Shown here: piece by piece, positions 50,874 through 58,901 of the stretch | Numbering within the stretch: position 1 is the stretch's first letter | Layout of the letters: each line of letters opens with the position of its first letter | Origin: Amycolatopsis acidiphila | GTDB taxonomy: Bacteria; Actinomycetota; Actinomycetes; Mycobacteriales; Pseudonocardiaceae | Assembly (NCBI RefSeq): GCF_021391495.1 | Contig: NZ_CP090063.1 | Location: 5,704,001 to 5,768,000 of the forward strand | Length of the DNA stretch: 64,000 nt | Direction of reading: 5' to 3' | Notes under the pieces: model-generated | The model's input: only the letters and a program-made list of their open reading frames with translations | Database searches by the model: none | Told to the model about the DNA's origin: nothing | Translations under genes and position numbers: made by a program

Positions 50874-51614
50874 TCAGCGCCCTGCTTGGGCCACCGCGGC
50901 GACCACGCCGGTCCAGGCGGCGCTGCCGGGGTCGATGAGCTCGAAATGGGCGACGTCGGGCAGCAGCATCAGTTTCGCGGCGGCATGAGCGTCTACATAG
51001 GACTCGCTGACCGCCGGCGGGACGCCGGTGTCGTCGGCGCCGTGCACGAGGATCACCTTGCCCGCGGGCGCGGGCAGGCGAACGGGATCGAGGTCGGGCC
51101 GGGTGCCGGGCGGCCCGCCGAGGAACTCGGCGACGGCGCCGTTGCCGAGGTTCGCGTCGTAGGCGTGCACCAGGTCGGCGACCGGTGCGAGCGCGACGAT
51201 CCCCCGCAGCCCCGGCGGCGGGCAGGCCACCCCCGCCCACAGGGCGAGCTGGCCGCCCGCGGAGTGCCCGACGAGGACGATCCCGGCCCCCGGAGCGCCC
51301 ACCTCGCCCGGAACCACCTCCAGCGCCAGCCGGACGTCCCCGGTGCAGGCGTCGGGGTTGCCCTGCTCACGCCGGTACTCGACCGACGCCACCGTCCAGC
51401 CCTCGTCCCGCAGGGCGGCCGCCATCAGGCGGGTGTGGGTGCGGTCGAACCGGGGCCGCCAGAAGCCACCGTGCAGCAGGAACACCAGGGGACGCTCCTC
51501 GGTCCCGGGCAGCCACACGTCCGCGACGTGGTCGGGGTGCGGCCCGTACCGGAGCACCCGGTCGGGCGCCGGTCCCGGGCGGCTCAGAATCGATCGGTCC
51601 ATCACACCGGTCAT
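50874..51614 (-). CDS. Alpha/beta hydrolase (carboxylesterase/arylformamidase-like)
   Basis: A 246-residue esterase. HGGFWRPRFDRTHTRLMAAA is the HGG oxyanion motif, VLVGHSAGGQLALWAG the nucleophile elbow, VILVHGADDTGVP holds the Asp and DVAHFELIDP the His, so the triad is complete. Similar proteins are annotated as kynurenine formamidase-like or prolyl oligopeptidase-like, and no pathway genes are near to choose between them. ATG 51614 has GGGAGAGG upstream, better than the ATG at 51602. It has no signal peptide. Confidence 0.85.
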   Translation of the reverse strand: MTGVMDRSILSRPGPAPDRVLRYGPHPDHVADVWLPGTEERPLVFLLHGGFWRPRFDRTHTRLMAAALRDEGWTVASVEYRREQGNPDACTGDVRLALEVVPGEVGAPGAGIVLVGHSAGGQLALWAGVACPPPGLRGIVALAPVADLVHAYDANLGNGAVAEFLGGPPGTRPDLDPVRLPAPAGKVILVHGADDTGVPPAVSESYVDAHAAAKLMLLPDVAHFELIDPGSAAWTGVVAAVAQAGR

Positions 51615-51730
51615 CCTCTCCCACGGAACCCGACGGCAAGTAGTAGCCCTTCTCGCCGCCGAGCAGCTGGGTGCGCTCGTCGGCGGCATGATCGGCACCG
51701 TAGCCAACCCGCTTCCGGCACGCACCGTAT

Positions 51731-51767
51731 TTGTCCGGTCCACAGTGGACACGGCTAGGATCGGGGG
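51731..51767 (+). promoter_or_regulatory. Promoter with palindrome GTCCACAGTGGAC in its spacer
   Basis: TTGTCC (51731-51736) and TAGGAT (51756-51761) are separated by 19 bases, and the -10-like hexamer ends six bases before ATG 51768. The 13-bp palindrome GTCCACAGTGGAC (51738-51750) fills most of the spacer, so a protein bound there would block or remodel the promoter. The hexamers are read directly; their function is inferred. Confidence 0.55.
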
Positions 51768-52160
51768 ATGGCTGACATCACCGACGGCACGCGCTGTCCC
51801 TGCGGCTCCGGCGAGACGTACGGGAACTGCTGCGGCCCGCTGCACAGCGGCGAGCGCACGGCCGGCACCGCCGAGCAGCTGATGCGGTCCCGGTTCAGCG
51901 CGTTCGCGGTGGGCGACACCGGGTACCTGCTCGCCTCCTGGCATCCCAGCACCCGCCCGGCGAGCCTGAACCTGGACCCGGGACAGCGCTGGACCCGGCT
52001 GGACGTGCTCGCGACCACCGGCGGCAGCCCGTTCCACACCACCGGCACCGTCGAGTTCCGTGCGCACTACCGCGAAGAGGGCGGGCGCGGTTCGATGCAC
52101 GAGCGCAGCACCTTCACCCGCGAGGGCGGGCGCTGGCTCTACGTCCGCGCGGACGAGTAG
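51768..52160 (+). CDS. YchJ-family SEC-C motif protein
   Basis: A 130-residue protein. The N-terminal SEC-C metal-binding motif RCPCGSGETYGNCCGPLHSG (residues 9-28) is followed by the YchJ domain, LMRSRFSAFAVGDTGYLLAS, WHPSTRP and FHTTGTVEFRAHYREEG. The family (UPF0225/DUF6) has an NTF2-like fold, binds zinc through the SEC-C Cys residues and has no firmly known function. ATG 51768 follows TAGGAT by six bases, so the mRNA is probably leaderless. Confidence 0.9.
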   Translation: MADITDGTRCPCGSGETYGNCCGPLHSGERTAGTAEQLMRSRFSAFAVGDTGYLLASWHPSTRPASLNLDPGQRWTRLDVLATTGGSPFHTTGTVEFRAHYREEGGRGSMHERSTFTREGGRWLYVRADE

Positions 52161-52188
52161 ATCCGCGCGAGCGGGGTAACCGGCCGCC

Positions 52189-52608
52189 ATGGCCGAATTC
52201 GAACGCGAACGCGAGATGCCCGCCCCCGCGGAAGAGGTGTTCAGCGTGGCCGCCGACGTCGACCGGCTCAACCGCTGGCTGCCCGGTGAGATCACCGTGC
52301 ACCCGGCCGAGCCGGAGGGCCTGAACGTCGACGTGCACGACCCCGACGGCGACCGCGAGGCGCCCGGGGTCCTCGGCGCCAGCCGCGACCAGCTGCGGCT
52401 CGAATGGGGGCACCGCGGCAGCCCCGACTACAGCGGGTGGCTGCAGGTGTCCTCCGCCGAGCAGGGCATGAGCTACGCGACGCTGCACCTGTCGTTCCAC
52501 GGCGACCAGCCGGCCAACCACGGCGGCGAGGCCGCGCACGGGGTGCAGCAGCGGCTCGACGAGGCGCTGGAGCAGCTGGCGAACCTGGTGGGCGAAGCAG
52601 CGCGCTGA
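52189..52608 (+). CDS. SRPBCC/polyketide cyclase-type protein
   Basis: The 139-residue protein begins MAEFEREREMPAPAEEVFSV, AADVDRLNRWLPGEITVHPA, typical of START/Bet v1-like (SRPBCC) proteins, with a C-terminal amphipathic helix HGVQQRLDEALEQLANLVGE. Members bind hydrophobic ligands or act as cyclases; this small type is common in actinobacteria and uncharacterised. It starts 28 bases after the YchJ gene and may be co-transcribed, although TAACCG lies six bases before its ATG. It is convergent with the monooxygenase gene, with a four-base gap. Confidence 0.75.
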   Translation: MAEFEREREMPAPAEEVFSVAADVDRLNRWLPGEITVHPAEPEGLNVDVHDPDGDREAPGVLGASRDQLRLEWGHRGSPDYSGWLQVSSAEQGMSYATLHLSFHGDQPANHGGEAAHGVQQRLDEALEQLANLVGEAAR

Positions 52609-52612
52609 ACGC

Positions 52613-54406
52613 TCAGCGGAACTCGAGGCCCGCGTACTCCCCTGACTCGCGCCATTCGTCGAGATAGCGGAAGTAGGCGGACGGGCCGTGCGGGTAACCC
52701 ACGTTCAGCCACGAGTGCGGCCCCGCGCCCGTACCCTCGTTGTTGTAGTAGCCCGGGGTGCAGTCCGGCGAGCGCATCAGCGTGCCGGGGCCCGACATCA
52801 GCAGCTCGACCCACGCGTCCTCGGCCTGCTTGCCGACCTCGACCGCGGCGAAACCGTGGTCCAGCGCGTGCTTGACGATCGTCGCGATCGTCCGGGCCGA
52901 CTCGGTGATGTTGTGCGGGATGTTCGAGATCAGGTTCGCGCCCTGCGCCGGCTGCACGACGAACGCGTTCGGGAACCCGTGCACGTGGATGCCGTGCAGG
53001 GTCCGCATGCCCTCGGCCCAGTAGCCGGACAGCTTGGCACCGCCACGCCCGGTCAGGTCGTAGCCGGCGCGCCGGGTGTACTCGGTGCCGACCTCGAAGC
53101 CGGACGCGTAGACGATGCAGTCCACCTCGTACTCGCGGCCGGCGACGACGACCCCGGTCCCGGTGATCCGCTCGACCCCCTTGCCGTCGGTGTCCACCAG
53201 GTGCGTGCCCGGGGTGTTGAACGCCTGCAGGTACTCGTCGTGGAAGCACGGGCGCTTGCACAGCTGCCGGTACCACGCCTTGAGCTTCCGCGCGGTCTCC
53301 CGATCCTCCACAATGGAGTCGACGCGGGCGCGGATCTCCTCCATCTTCTCGAAGTCCGAGTCCTCGAAGGCGGCGAGCACCTTCTCCGGCGCACGCTCGG
53401 CAGGCGGCAGCCCGGCGACCTTCGCCCTGACGCGGCGGGAGATGTCGGTCCAGCCGTCCATCACCAGGTCCTCGCGGGCCGTGCCGCCGGCCTGGTTGGC
53501 GGTGAAGTTGTCGAGCCAGCGCTGCTGCCAGCCGGGGGTGGCGATGCGCGCGAACCACTCCGGATCCGTGGGCCGGTTGTCCCGGACGTCGACCGACGAG
53601 GGCGTGCGCTGGAAGACGTACAGCTCCCGGCAGGCGCGGGCGAGGTGCGGCACGCACTGCACGGCGGTGGCGCCGGTGCCGATGATCGCGACCCGCTTGC
53701 CGGCGAGCCCTTCCATCGGGGCGCCCGACGGGTCGCCGCCGGTGTAGTCGTAGTCCCAGCGGCTGGTGTGGAACGAATGCCCGCGGAAGGACTCGATGCC
53801 GGGAATGCCGGGCAGCTTCGGCACGTGCAGCGGGCCGACGCCCATCGCGACGAACTGCGCGGTGAAGTCGTCGCCGCGGTTGGTCCGGATGCGCCACCGC
53901 GAATGCGTCTCGTCCCATTCGAGGTGTTCGACCTCGGTGTGGAACAGCGCGTCGTCGTAGAGCCCGAACTGCTTTCCGATCCGGTGGCAGTGTTCGAGGA
54001 TCTCGGGCGCGTGCGCGTACTTCTCGGTCGGCATGTGCCCGGTCTCTTCGAGCAGCGGCATGTACACGAACGACGCGGTGTCGCACTGGGCGCCGGGATA
54101 GCGGTTCCAGTACCAGGTGCCGCCGAAGTCGCCGCCCTTCTCGATGATCCGGACGTCCTCGACCCCGGCCTCCTTGAGCCGCGCGCCCGTGACGAGTCCC
54201 GCGAAGCCGCCGCCGATGAACACGACGGTCTTGTGGTCGGTCTTCGGCTCGCGTTCGGTGCGCGGGGTGTACGGGTCCTCGAGGTAGTGCGCGAGCCGTC
54301 CCCGCAGCCGCAGGTACTGCTCGTTGCCGTCGGGCCGGAGGCGTTTGTCGCGCTCCTCCAGGTACTTCCGGCGCAGCGCTTCCTTGTCGAACGCGGTGAC
54401 CGCCAT
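52613..54406 (-). CDS. Baeyer-Villiger flavin monooxygenase
   Basis: A 597-residue FAD/NADPH enzyme. An N-terminal extension (residues 1-65) precedes the FAD motif VVFIGGGFAGLVTGARL. GGTWYWNRYPGAQCDTASFV and the Baeyer-Villiger fingerprint FRGHSFHTSRWDY (FxGxxxHxxxW) follow, then the NADPH motif VAIIGTGATAVQCVPHLAR. Length and extension fit the type that oxidises bulky or steroid ketones, as in cyclopentadecanone- or steroid-type enzymes. It inserts oxygen next to a ketone to give an ester or lactone; the substrate is unknown. ATG 54406 follows GAGGAG. It is divergent from a TetR gene, with a palindrome between. Confidence 0.9.
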   Translation of the reverse strand: MAVTAFDKEALRRKYLEERDKRLRPDGNEQYLRLRGRLAHYLEDPYTPRTEREPKTDHKTVVFIGGGFAGLVTGARLKEAGVEDVRIIEKGGDFGGTWYWNRYPGAQCDTASFVYMPLLEETGHMPTEKYAHAPEILEHCHRIGKQFGLYDDALFHTEVEHLEWDETHSRWRIRTNRGDDFTAQFVAMGVGPLHVPKLPGIPGIESFRGHSFHTSRWDYDYTGGDPSGAPMEGLAGKRVAIIGTGATAVQCVPHLARACRELYVFQRTPSSVDVRDNRPTDPEWFARIATPGWQQRWLDNFTANQAGGTAREDLVMDGWTDISRRVRAKVAGLPPAERAPEKVLAAFEDSDFEKMEEIRARVDSIVEDRETARKLKAWYRQLCKRPCFHDEYLQAFNTPGTHLVDTDGKGVERITGTGVVVAGREYEVDCIVYASGFEVGTEYTRRAGYDLTGRGGAKLSGYWAEGMRTLHGIHVHGFPNAFVVQPAQGANLISNIPHNITESARTIATIVKHALDHGFAAVEVGKQAEDAWVELLMSGPGTLMRSPDCTPGYYNNEGTGAGPHSWLNVGYPHGPSAYFRYLDEWRESGEYAGLEFR

Positions 54407-54442
54407 ACCCGCTCCTCCTCGTGCCCCACAGTCGTGCCAGCA

Positions 54443-54460
54443 TGTCACTCACCAGTGACA
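54443..54460. promoter_or_regulatory. TetR operator TGTCACT-N4-AGTGACA
   Basis: A perfect 7-bp inverted repeat, TGTCACT (54443-54449) and AGTGACA (54454-54460), lies between the divergent monooxygenase and TetR genes. It is 37 bases from the monooxygenase ATG and overlaps the expected -35 region of the TetR promoter (TAGGAT at 54480-54485), so one site could control both genes. Confidence 0.7.
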
Positions 54461-54491
54461 CGCGGCAAGGGGTGCCGGGTAGGATCGGCCG

Positions 54492-55112
54492 ATGAGCAGG
54501 GAAGCCGTGCCGCTGGCCGACGAGCAGCGCGACGTCGCACGGGCGCGCATCCTGCGTTCGGCGCGGATCGTGCTGGCGCAGAAGGGCTTCGCCGCGACGG
54601 TCGACGACGTCGCCGAGGGCGCGGGGGTCAACCGGCGCACGGTGTTCCGCCACTTCGCCACCCGCGACGGGCTGTTCGCGGCGGCGATCAAGGAGGGGGT
54701 GCACCGGTACGCGGTGCAGGTCCCGCCCGCCCCCGAGAGCGGTGACCTGCGGGAGTGGCTGGTCGAGCTGCTGGTCGTGTCGCACCACCTCAACGCCAGC
54801 AACGGCCGCGTTTACTGGGAGCTGGCCGCGCTGGAGCCGGCTGACCTGCCCGACGAGCTGGCGAAGGCCGCGGCCGAGCGGCGCGAGTCCCGCAAGCGGG
54901 GCGCGGTCCGCGTCACGACGCGGCTGTGGCACGCCCGCGGCGGCCGGGGCGCGCCGCCGGTCTGGCTGGTCGACGCGGTCGCCGTGCACCTGTCGGGCTT
55001 CACCACGCAGGCGCTGGCCGGGGACTTCGGCCGCTCGCCGGACGAGGTGGCGCAGGTGTCGGCGCAGGTGCTCGAAGCCGCGCTGACCGCGGCACTGGCC
55101 AGGCAGGAGTGA
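54492..55112 (+). CDS. TetR-family regulator of the monooxygenase
   Basis: A 206-residue protein. The TetR helix-turn-helix is at residues 22-65 (ARIVLAQKGFAATVDDVAEG, AGVNRRTVFRHFATRDGLFA). The ligand domain is 90-206, with Trp and His residues around VSHHLNASNGRVYWELAAL. The monooxygenase gene is divergent with the palindrome at 54443-54460 between them, so it probably represses that gene until a ketone or related compound binds. ATG 54492 lacks a ribosome site; TAGGAT ends six bases upstream (leaderless). Confidence 0.87.
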   Translation: MSREAVPLADEQRDVARARILRSARIVLAQKGFAATVDDVAEGAGVNRRTVFRHFATRDGLFAAAIKEGVHRYAVQVPPAPESGDLREWLVELLVVSHHLNASNGRVYWELAALEPADLPDELAKAAAERRESRKRGAVRVTTRLWHARGGRGAPPVWLVDAVAVHLSGFTTQALAGDFGRSPDEVAQVSAQVLEAALTAALARQE

Positions 55113-55172
55113 CGACGCACCCGGGCCAGCTGCCGACCGGCTCGCGGTGGGCGCGAAGTGTCGTGGGACGGC

Positions 55173-55967
55173 CTACGGCACGATCGAGTCCACGTACCCA
55201 CCGTCGACCCGCACCGCCCCGCCCGTGGTCGCCGAGGCCTGGGCAGAGCTGAGGTAGACCACCATGTTCGCGATCTCCTCGGGCTCGATCAGGCGCTGCA
55301 GCAGCGACTGCGGCCGGTGCCGGCGCATGAACTCCCGCTGCGCCTCGTCCCACGGCAGGTCACGGTCGACGAGCTGGTAGACGAACTCCTCGACACCACC
55401 GGTGTGGGTGGGCCCGGCGATCACCGCGTTGACGGTCACCCCGCTGCCCGCCGCGGCCTTGGCGAACCCGCGGGACACGCCCAGCAACGCCGTCTTCGAC
55501 ATGCCGTACTGGATCATCTCCGCGGGGATGACGATCGCCGAGTCGCTCGCGATGTACTGGACCCGGCCCCAGCCGCGGGTCATCATCGCGGGCAGGTACG
55601 CCCGGGTGAGCCGCACCGCGGCGAGCACGTTGACCTCGAAGTAGCGCCGCCACTCCTCGTCGGTGATCTCCAGCGGCGGCGTCGCGCCGAAGATGCCGAG
55701 GTTGTTCACCAGGATGTCTACATTGGACAGCTGGGCGACGACCGAGGCCGCGCCCTCCTCGCTCGCCACGTCGGCGGCGACGGGTACCACCTGCGCCCCC
55801 TCGACCTCGCCGCGCAACCGCTCCGCAGCCTCCTCGACGCCGCGTTCGCTCCGGCCGTTGACCGCCACCCGCGCGCCGGCGCGGGCGAGGCCCGCCGCGA
55901 TCGCCGCGCCGATCCCCTGCGTCGATCCCGTTACCAGCGCCGTCTTTCCGTCCAGGTTCAACCGCAT
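55173..55967 (-). CDS. Short-chain dehydrogenase/reductase
   Basis: A 264-residue classical SDR: cofactor loop ALVTGSTQGIGAAIAAGLAR, VDILVNNLGIFG (NNxG), catalytic Ser in YIASDSAIVIP and YxxxK in MIQYGMSKTALLG, with C-terminal GGAVRVDGGYVDSIVP. The Arg at NGRSERG after beta-2 favours NADPH. It oxidises or reduces an alcohol/ketone pair that cannot be inferred. The nearby Baeyer-Villiger gene could consume such a ketone, but the two are not in one operon. TAGGCT ends seven bases before ATG 55967, suggesting a leaderless mRNA. Confidence 0.88.
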   Translation of the reverse strand: MRLNLDGKTALVTGSTQGIGAAIAAGLARAGARVAVNGRSERGVEEAAERLRGEVEGAQVVPVAADVASEEGAASVVAQLSNVDILVNNLGIFGATPPLEITDEEWRRYFEVNVLAAVRLTRAYLPAMMTRGWGRVQYIASDSAIVIPAEMIQYGMSKTALLGVSRGFAKAAAGSGVTVNAVIAGPTHTGGVEEFVYQLVDRDLPWDEAQREFMRRHRPQSLLQRLIEPEEIANMVVYLSSAQASATTGGAVRVDGGYVDSIVP

Positions 55968-56038
55968 GCGCCCCAGCCTAGGTGCTTCCGTGATCGTCCG
56001 CTTGACCTCGACCTAACTGGAAGTTGCACGCTGGGCAG

Positions 56039-56449
56039 ATGTTCACCGACGCAGAGATCGACTATCTGAACGACCAGGGCCTCGGCAGGCTGGCGACGCT
56101 GCACCCGAACGGGAGCCTGCAGGTGAGCCCGGTCGGGTTCAGCTACAACCCGGACGAGAAGGCCATCGAGGTGCGCGGCTACCACCTGACGGGCAGCCGC
56201 AAGTTCCGCAACATCGCCGCCAACGGCAAGGTCGCGTTCGTCGTGGACGACCGCCCCTCGCTGGAGCCGATGCGGGTGCGCTGCCTGGAGATCCGTGGCC
56301 GCGCCGAGGCGCTCACCGGCGCGGCCACGCCGGACGGGCACCTCGACGACGCGGTGATCCGCATCCATCCCGAGCGGATCATCAGCTTCGGCATCGAGGA
56401 CCCGGACCGGCCGCCGCTGGAGCAGGTGCCGCACAACCGGAACGTGTGA
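56039..56449 (+). CDS. PPOX-class F420-dependent oxidoreductase-like protein
   Basis: A 136-residue split-barrel protein: FTDAEIDYLNDQGLGRLATL, HPNGSLQVSPVGFSYNPDEK, VRGYHLTGSRKFRNIAANGK, VAFVVDD and RCLEIRGRAEALTG. This follows the pattern of small actinobacterial PPOX enzymes that bind F420 or FMN. It is a different subgroup from the protein at 37852. ATG 56039 is used; a TTG at 56024 adds only five residues. TTGACC lies 19 bases before CACGCT, which ends six bases upstream. It is convergent with the depolymerase gene. Confidence 0.82.
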   Translation: MFTDAEIDYLNDQGLGRLATLHPNGSLQVSPVGFSYNPDEKAIEVRGYHLTGSRKFRNIAANGKVAFVVDDRPSLEPMRVRCLEIRGRAEALTGAATPDGHLDDAVIRIHPERIISFGIEDPDRPPLEQVPHNRNV

Positions 56450-56452
56450 CGG

Positions 56453-57403
56453 TCAGAACCCCCAGGAGCCCGTCATCCGCGCGGCCGCGCAGAGGTTGAC
56501 GTCCAGCAGGTACGCCCCGGCCTGGCCGCACTGCCCCGCACCGGTGCCCGGGTCGACCGGCTGGCCGTGCCCCATCCCGGTGATCGTGTAGGTCTCGACG
56601 ACCGTCCGTCCCGAACCGTCGCGGTACACCGCGTGCGGGTAGCCGGCCACGGTGTCGGTCGCCGACGGGGTGGCCGGGACGTCCTGCACCGCGGTCCACT
56701 GCTCCATCAGCTCACGCTGGTTCGCGGGCGCCACCGTGTAGTCCGCGCTGCCCTGCCAGATGCTCACCGTCGGCCAGGGTCCCTGATAGGACGAGGCGGC
56801 GCGCACCTTGGCCGCCCACTGCGCGGGCGTGAGGTCCTTGCCCGGGTACATGCAGCTGTAGGCGTCGACCATGCTGGTGGCGCAGCCGTAGGGCAGCCCG
56901 GCGACGACCCCGCCCCCGGCGAACAGGTCCGGGTAGGTCGCGAGCATCGCCGCGGTCATCCCGCCGCCCGCGGAGAGCCCGGTGACGTACACGCGCTTCG
57001 GGTCGGCGCCGGAGTCCGCGATCGCCCAGCGCGTCATCTGCGCGATCGACTCGGCCTCGCCCCGGCCCCGGGTGATGTCGCCGGAGGAGAACCAGTTGAA
57101 GCACTGGCTGATGTTGTTCGCCTGCTGTTGTTGCGGCAGGACCAGGGTGAAGCCCGCCCGCTGGGCGAGCTCGGCCCAGCCGGAGCCCTGGCCGTAGCCG
57201 GTGGCGTTCTGGGTGCAGCCGTGCAGTGCCACCACGACCGGGCGGCCGGCGGCGAGCCCGTCGGGCCTGTACTCGAACATCTGCAGCGCACCGGGGTTCG
57301 TGCCGAACCCGGTGACCTGGCGGATGGTGGCGGCCGACGCGGGCGCGACGCCCGCCACGAGTACCGCCACGCAGGTGAGGAGCAGGAACAGGAACCGGCG
57401 CAA
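56453..57403 (-). CDS. Secreted PHB depolymerase-family esterase
   Basis: A protein of 316 residues with a signal peptide RRFLFLLLTCVAVLVAGVAP ASA. The esterase domain has VVVALHGCTQNATGYGQGSG (oxyanion), the lipase box YVTGLSAGGGMTAAML, IWQGSADYTVAP (Asp) and TGMGHGQPVDP (His), as in the LpqC/extracellular poly(3-hydroxybutyrate) depolymerase family. Related enzymes also cleave acetylxylan or feruloyl esters; the neighbours (oligomer hydrolase, 3-hydroxybutyrate dehydrogenase) favour PHB. The start TTG 57403 is decided by AAGGAGGTGATC, a full 12-base anti-16S match ending three bases upstream. GTG 57412 falls inside that site. Confidence 0.82.
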   Translation of the reverse strand: MRRFLFLLLTCVAVLVAGVAPASAATIRQVTGFGTNPGALQMFEYRPDGLAAGRPVVVALHGCTQNATGYGQGSGWAELAQRAGFTLVLPQQQQANNISQCFNWFSSGDITRGRGEAESIAQMTRWAIADSGADPKRVYVTGLSAGGGMTAAMLATYPDLFAGGGVVAGLPYGCATSMVDAYSCMYPGKDLTPAQWAAKVRAASSYQGPWPTVSIWQGSADYTVAPANQRELMEQWTAVQDVPATPSATDTVAGYPHAVYRDGSGRTVVETYTITGMGHGQPVDPGTGAGQCGQAGAYLLDVNLCAAARMTGSWGF

Positions 57404-57569
57404 GCCGATCACCTCCTTGTGACCGAATGTGCACCGAGGGTAGAACCGGTTCTCGGTTCGGTTCGACGGTGCGGGGCACCACAACCCGGCCGGGCTTTGT
57501 GTGCGCCAGGCCCATGGCCGTCACCCGCCGGGACTCCTAGCTTTTCCTGAGGCGACAAGGAGGTTTGCC

Positions 57570-58880
57570 GTGCCGAGCAGATTCGCGCTGGTGTGCGCCG
57601 CGGTCCTCGCGGCGATGGTCGTTCGCGTCTCCGCGGCGGCGGCACCCGGCTGTGCCGTGCCGGTTCCCGGAGCCGCGTACACGGAGTCGGCGTGCGTGAG
57701 CGATCTGACGACGGCGGGCGGCCACACGGTGGCGGCGGACTGGGCCGGGCTCACCTCGGCCGGGCTGCCCGTGCCGGGGCCCGTGCCGGGCGTGCAGATC
57801 GACGGGTACTTCCCGGACACCTCCACCACCAACACCAACCACGGCTGGAACCACGACGCGCAGTTCGTGCTGCGGCTGCCGCGGAACTGGAACGGCGGGC
57901 TGGTGGTCGGCGGCTCGCCGGGCAACCGGCGGCAGTACGCCAACGACCGGGCGATCGGCGACCAGGTGCTCGCGCAGGGGTATGCGTTCGCGGCCACCGA
58001 CAAGGGGAACACGGGCTCGAGCTTCTTCGCCGACGACGAGCGGCCGGGTGACGCCATCGCCGAGTGGAACTTCCGGGTCACGCAGTTGACGATCGCCGCG
58101 AAGGCGACCGCCGCCCGCTACTACGGTCGCCCGCCGTCGCGGACCCTTGCCGCGGGGTTGTCGAACGGTGGCTACCTCGTGCGGTGGCAGCTGGAGAACC
58201 GGCCCGCGCTCTACGACGGCGGCGTGGACTGGGAGGGTACATTGTGGACGCAGCAGGACAACCTGCTGACGTTCCTGCCCACGGCGTTGCGGAACTACCC
58301 CGGATCGCCATCGTCCATTGTGGACTCCGTGTTCGCGCCGGGCTCGCAGTTCCTATGGGACTACCACTACCAGGTGTACTGGGATCTGACGCAGCGGATC
58401 TACCGGGAAGAGCTCGACCCCGGCTACGACGGCGACCTGGCGGCAGGAATTCCCTTCTGCGCCAGTGGAACCCCGGACTGCGACGCCGACTACGACTACG
58501 CGTCGCGGCCGGCGTCGGTGCACCGGGCGGTGGACCGGATCGCGCTGACCGGGCGGATCGGGAAGCCGCTGATCACGCTGCACGGCACGCTGGACACGCT
58601 GCTGCCGATCAGCCGGGACTCGGACGTGTACGACCGGATGATCACCGCCGCCGGCCGCGGCGGGCTGCACCGCTACTACCGCATCGAAGACGGGAACCAC
58701 GTCGACTCGCTGTTCGACGCCTATCCGGACCGCCTCCGGCCGATGGCACCGTGCTTCCGGACCGCGTTCGCCACGCTGGCGGGCTGGCTGACCGGTCATC
58801 AGCCGCCGCGCTCCGAGACCGTGCCCCGCCCGGCGGGCGCGTCGGCGGCGGAGCTTGCGGGTTGGTGCGCGCTGAGCTGA
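57570..58880 (+). CDS. Secreted tannase/3-hydroxybutyrate-oligomer-hydrolase-type esterase
   Basis: A 436-residue exported protein (signal peptide SRFALVCAAVLAAMVVRVSA). Key stretches are LPRNWNGGLVVGGSPGNRRQ, GYAFAATDKGNTGSSFF, the nucleophile LAAGLSNGGYLVRWQLENRP, LITLHGTLDTLLPISRDSDV (Asp) and RIEDGNHVDSLFDAYPDRL (His). They match the tannase/feruloyl esterase clan that includes secreted 3-hydroxybutyrate oligomer hydrolases. Paired Cys (PGCAVP, ACVSD, PFCASGTPDCD) fit an extracellular location. GTG 57570 follows AAGGAGG at seven bases. The PHB depolymerase gene is divergent, with 166 bases between the starts. Assignment to PHB oligomers rests on context. Confidence 0.68.
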   Translation: MPSRFALVCAAVLAAMVVRVSAAAAPGCAVPVPGAAYTESACVSDLTTAGGHTVAADWAGLTSAGLPVPGPVPGVQIDGYFPDTSTTNTNHGWNHDAQFVLRLPRNWNGGLVVGGSPGNRRQYANDRAIGDQVLAQGYAFAATDKGNTGSSFFADDERPGDAIAEWNFRVTQLTIAAKATAARYYGRPPSRTLAAGLSNGGYLVRWQLENRPALYDGGVDWEGTLWTQQDNLLTFLPTALRNYPGSPSSIVDSVFAPGSQFLWDYHYQVYWDLTQRIYREELDPGYDGDLAAGIPFCASGTPDCDADYDYASRPASVHRAVDRIALTGRIGKPLITLHGTLDTLLPISRDSDVYDRMITAAGRGGLHRYYRIEDGNHVDSLFDAYPDRLRPMAPCFRTAFATLAGWLTGHQPPRSETVPRPAGASAAELAGWCALS

Positions 58881-58901
58881 CTGGCGGGTTTCCGAAGCCG
58901 C

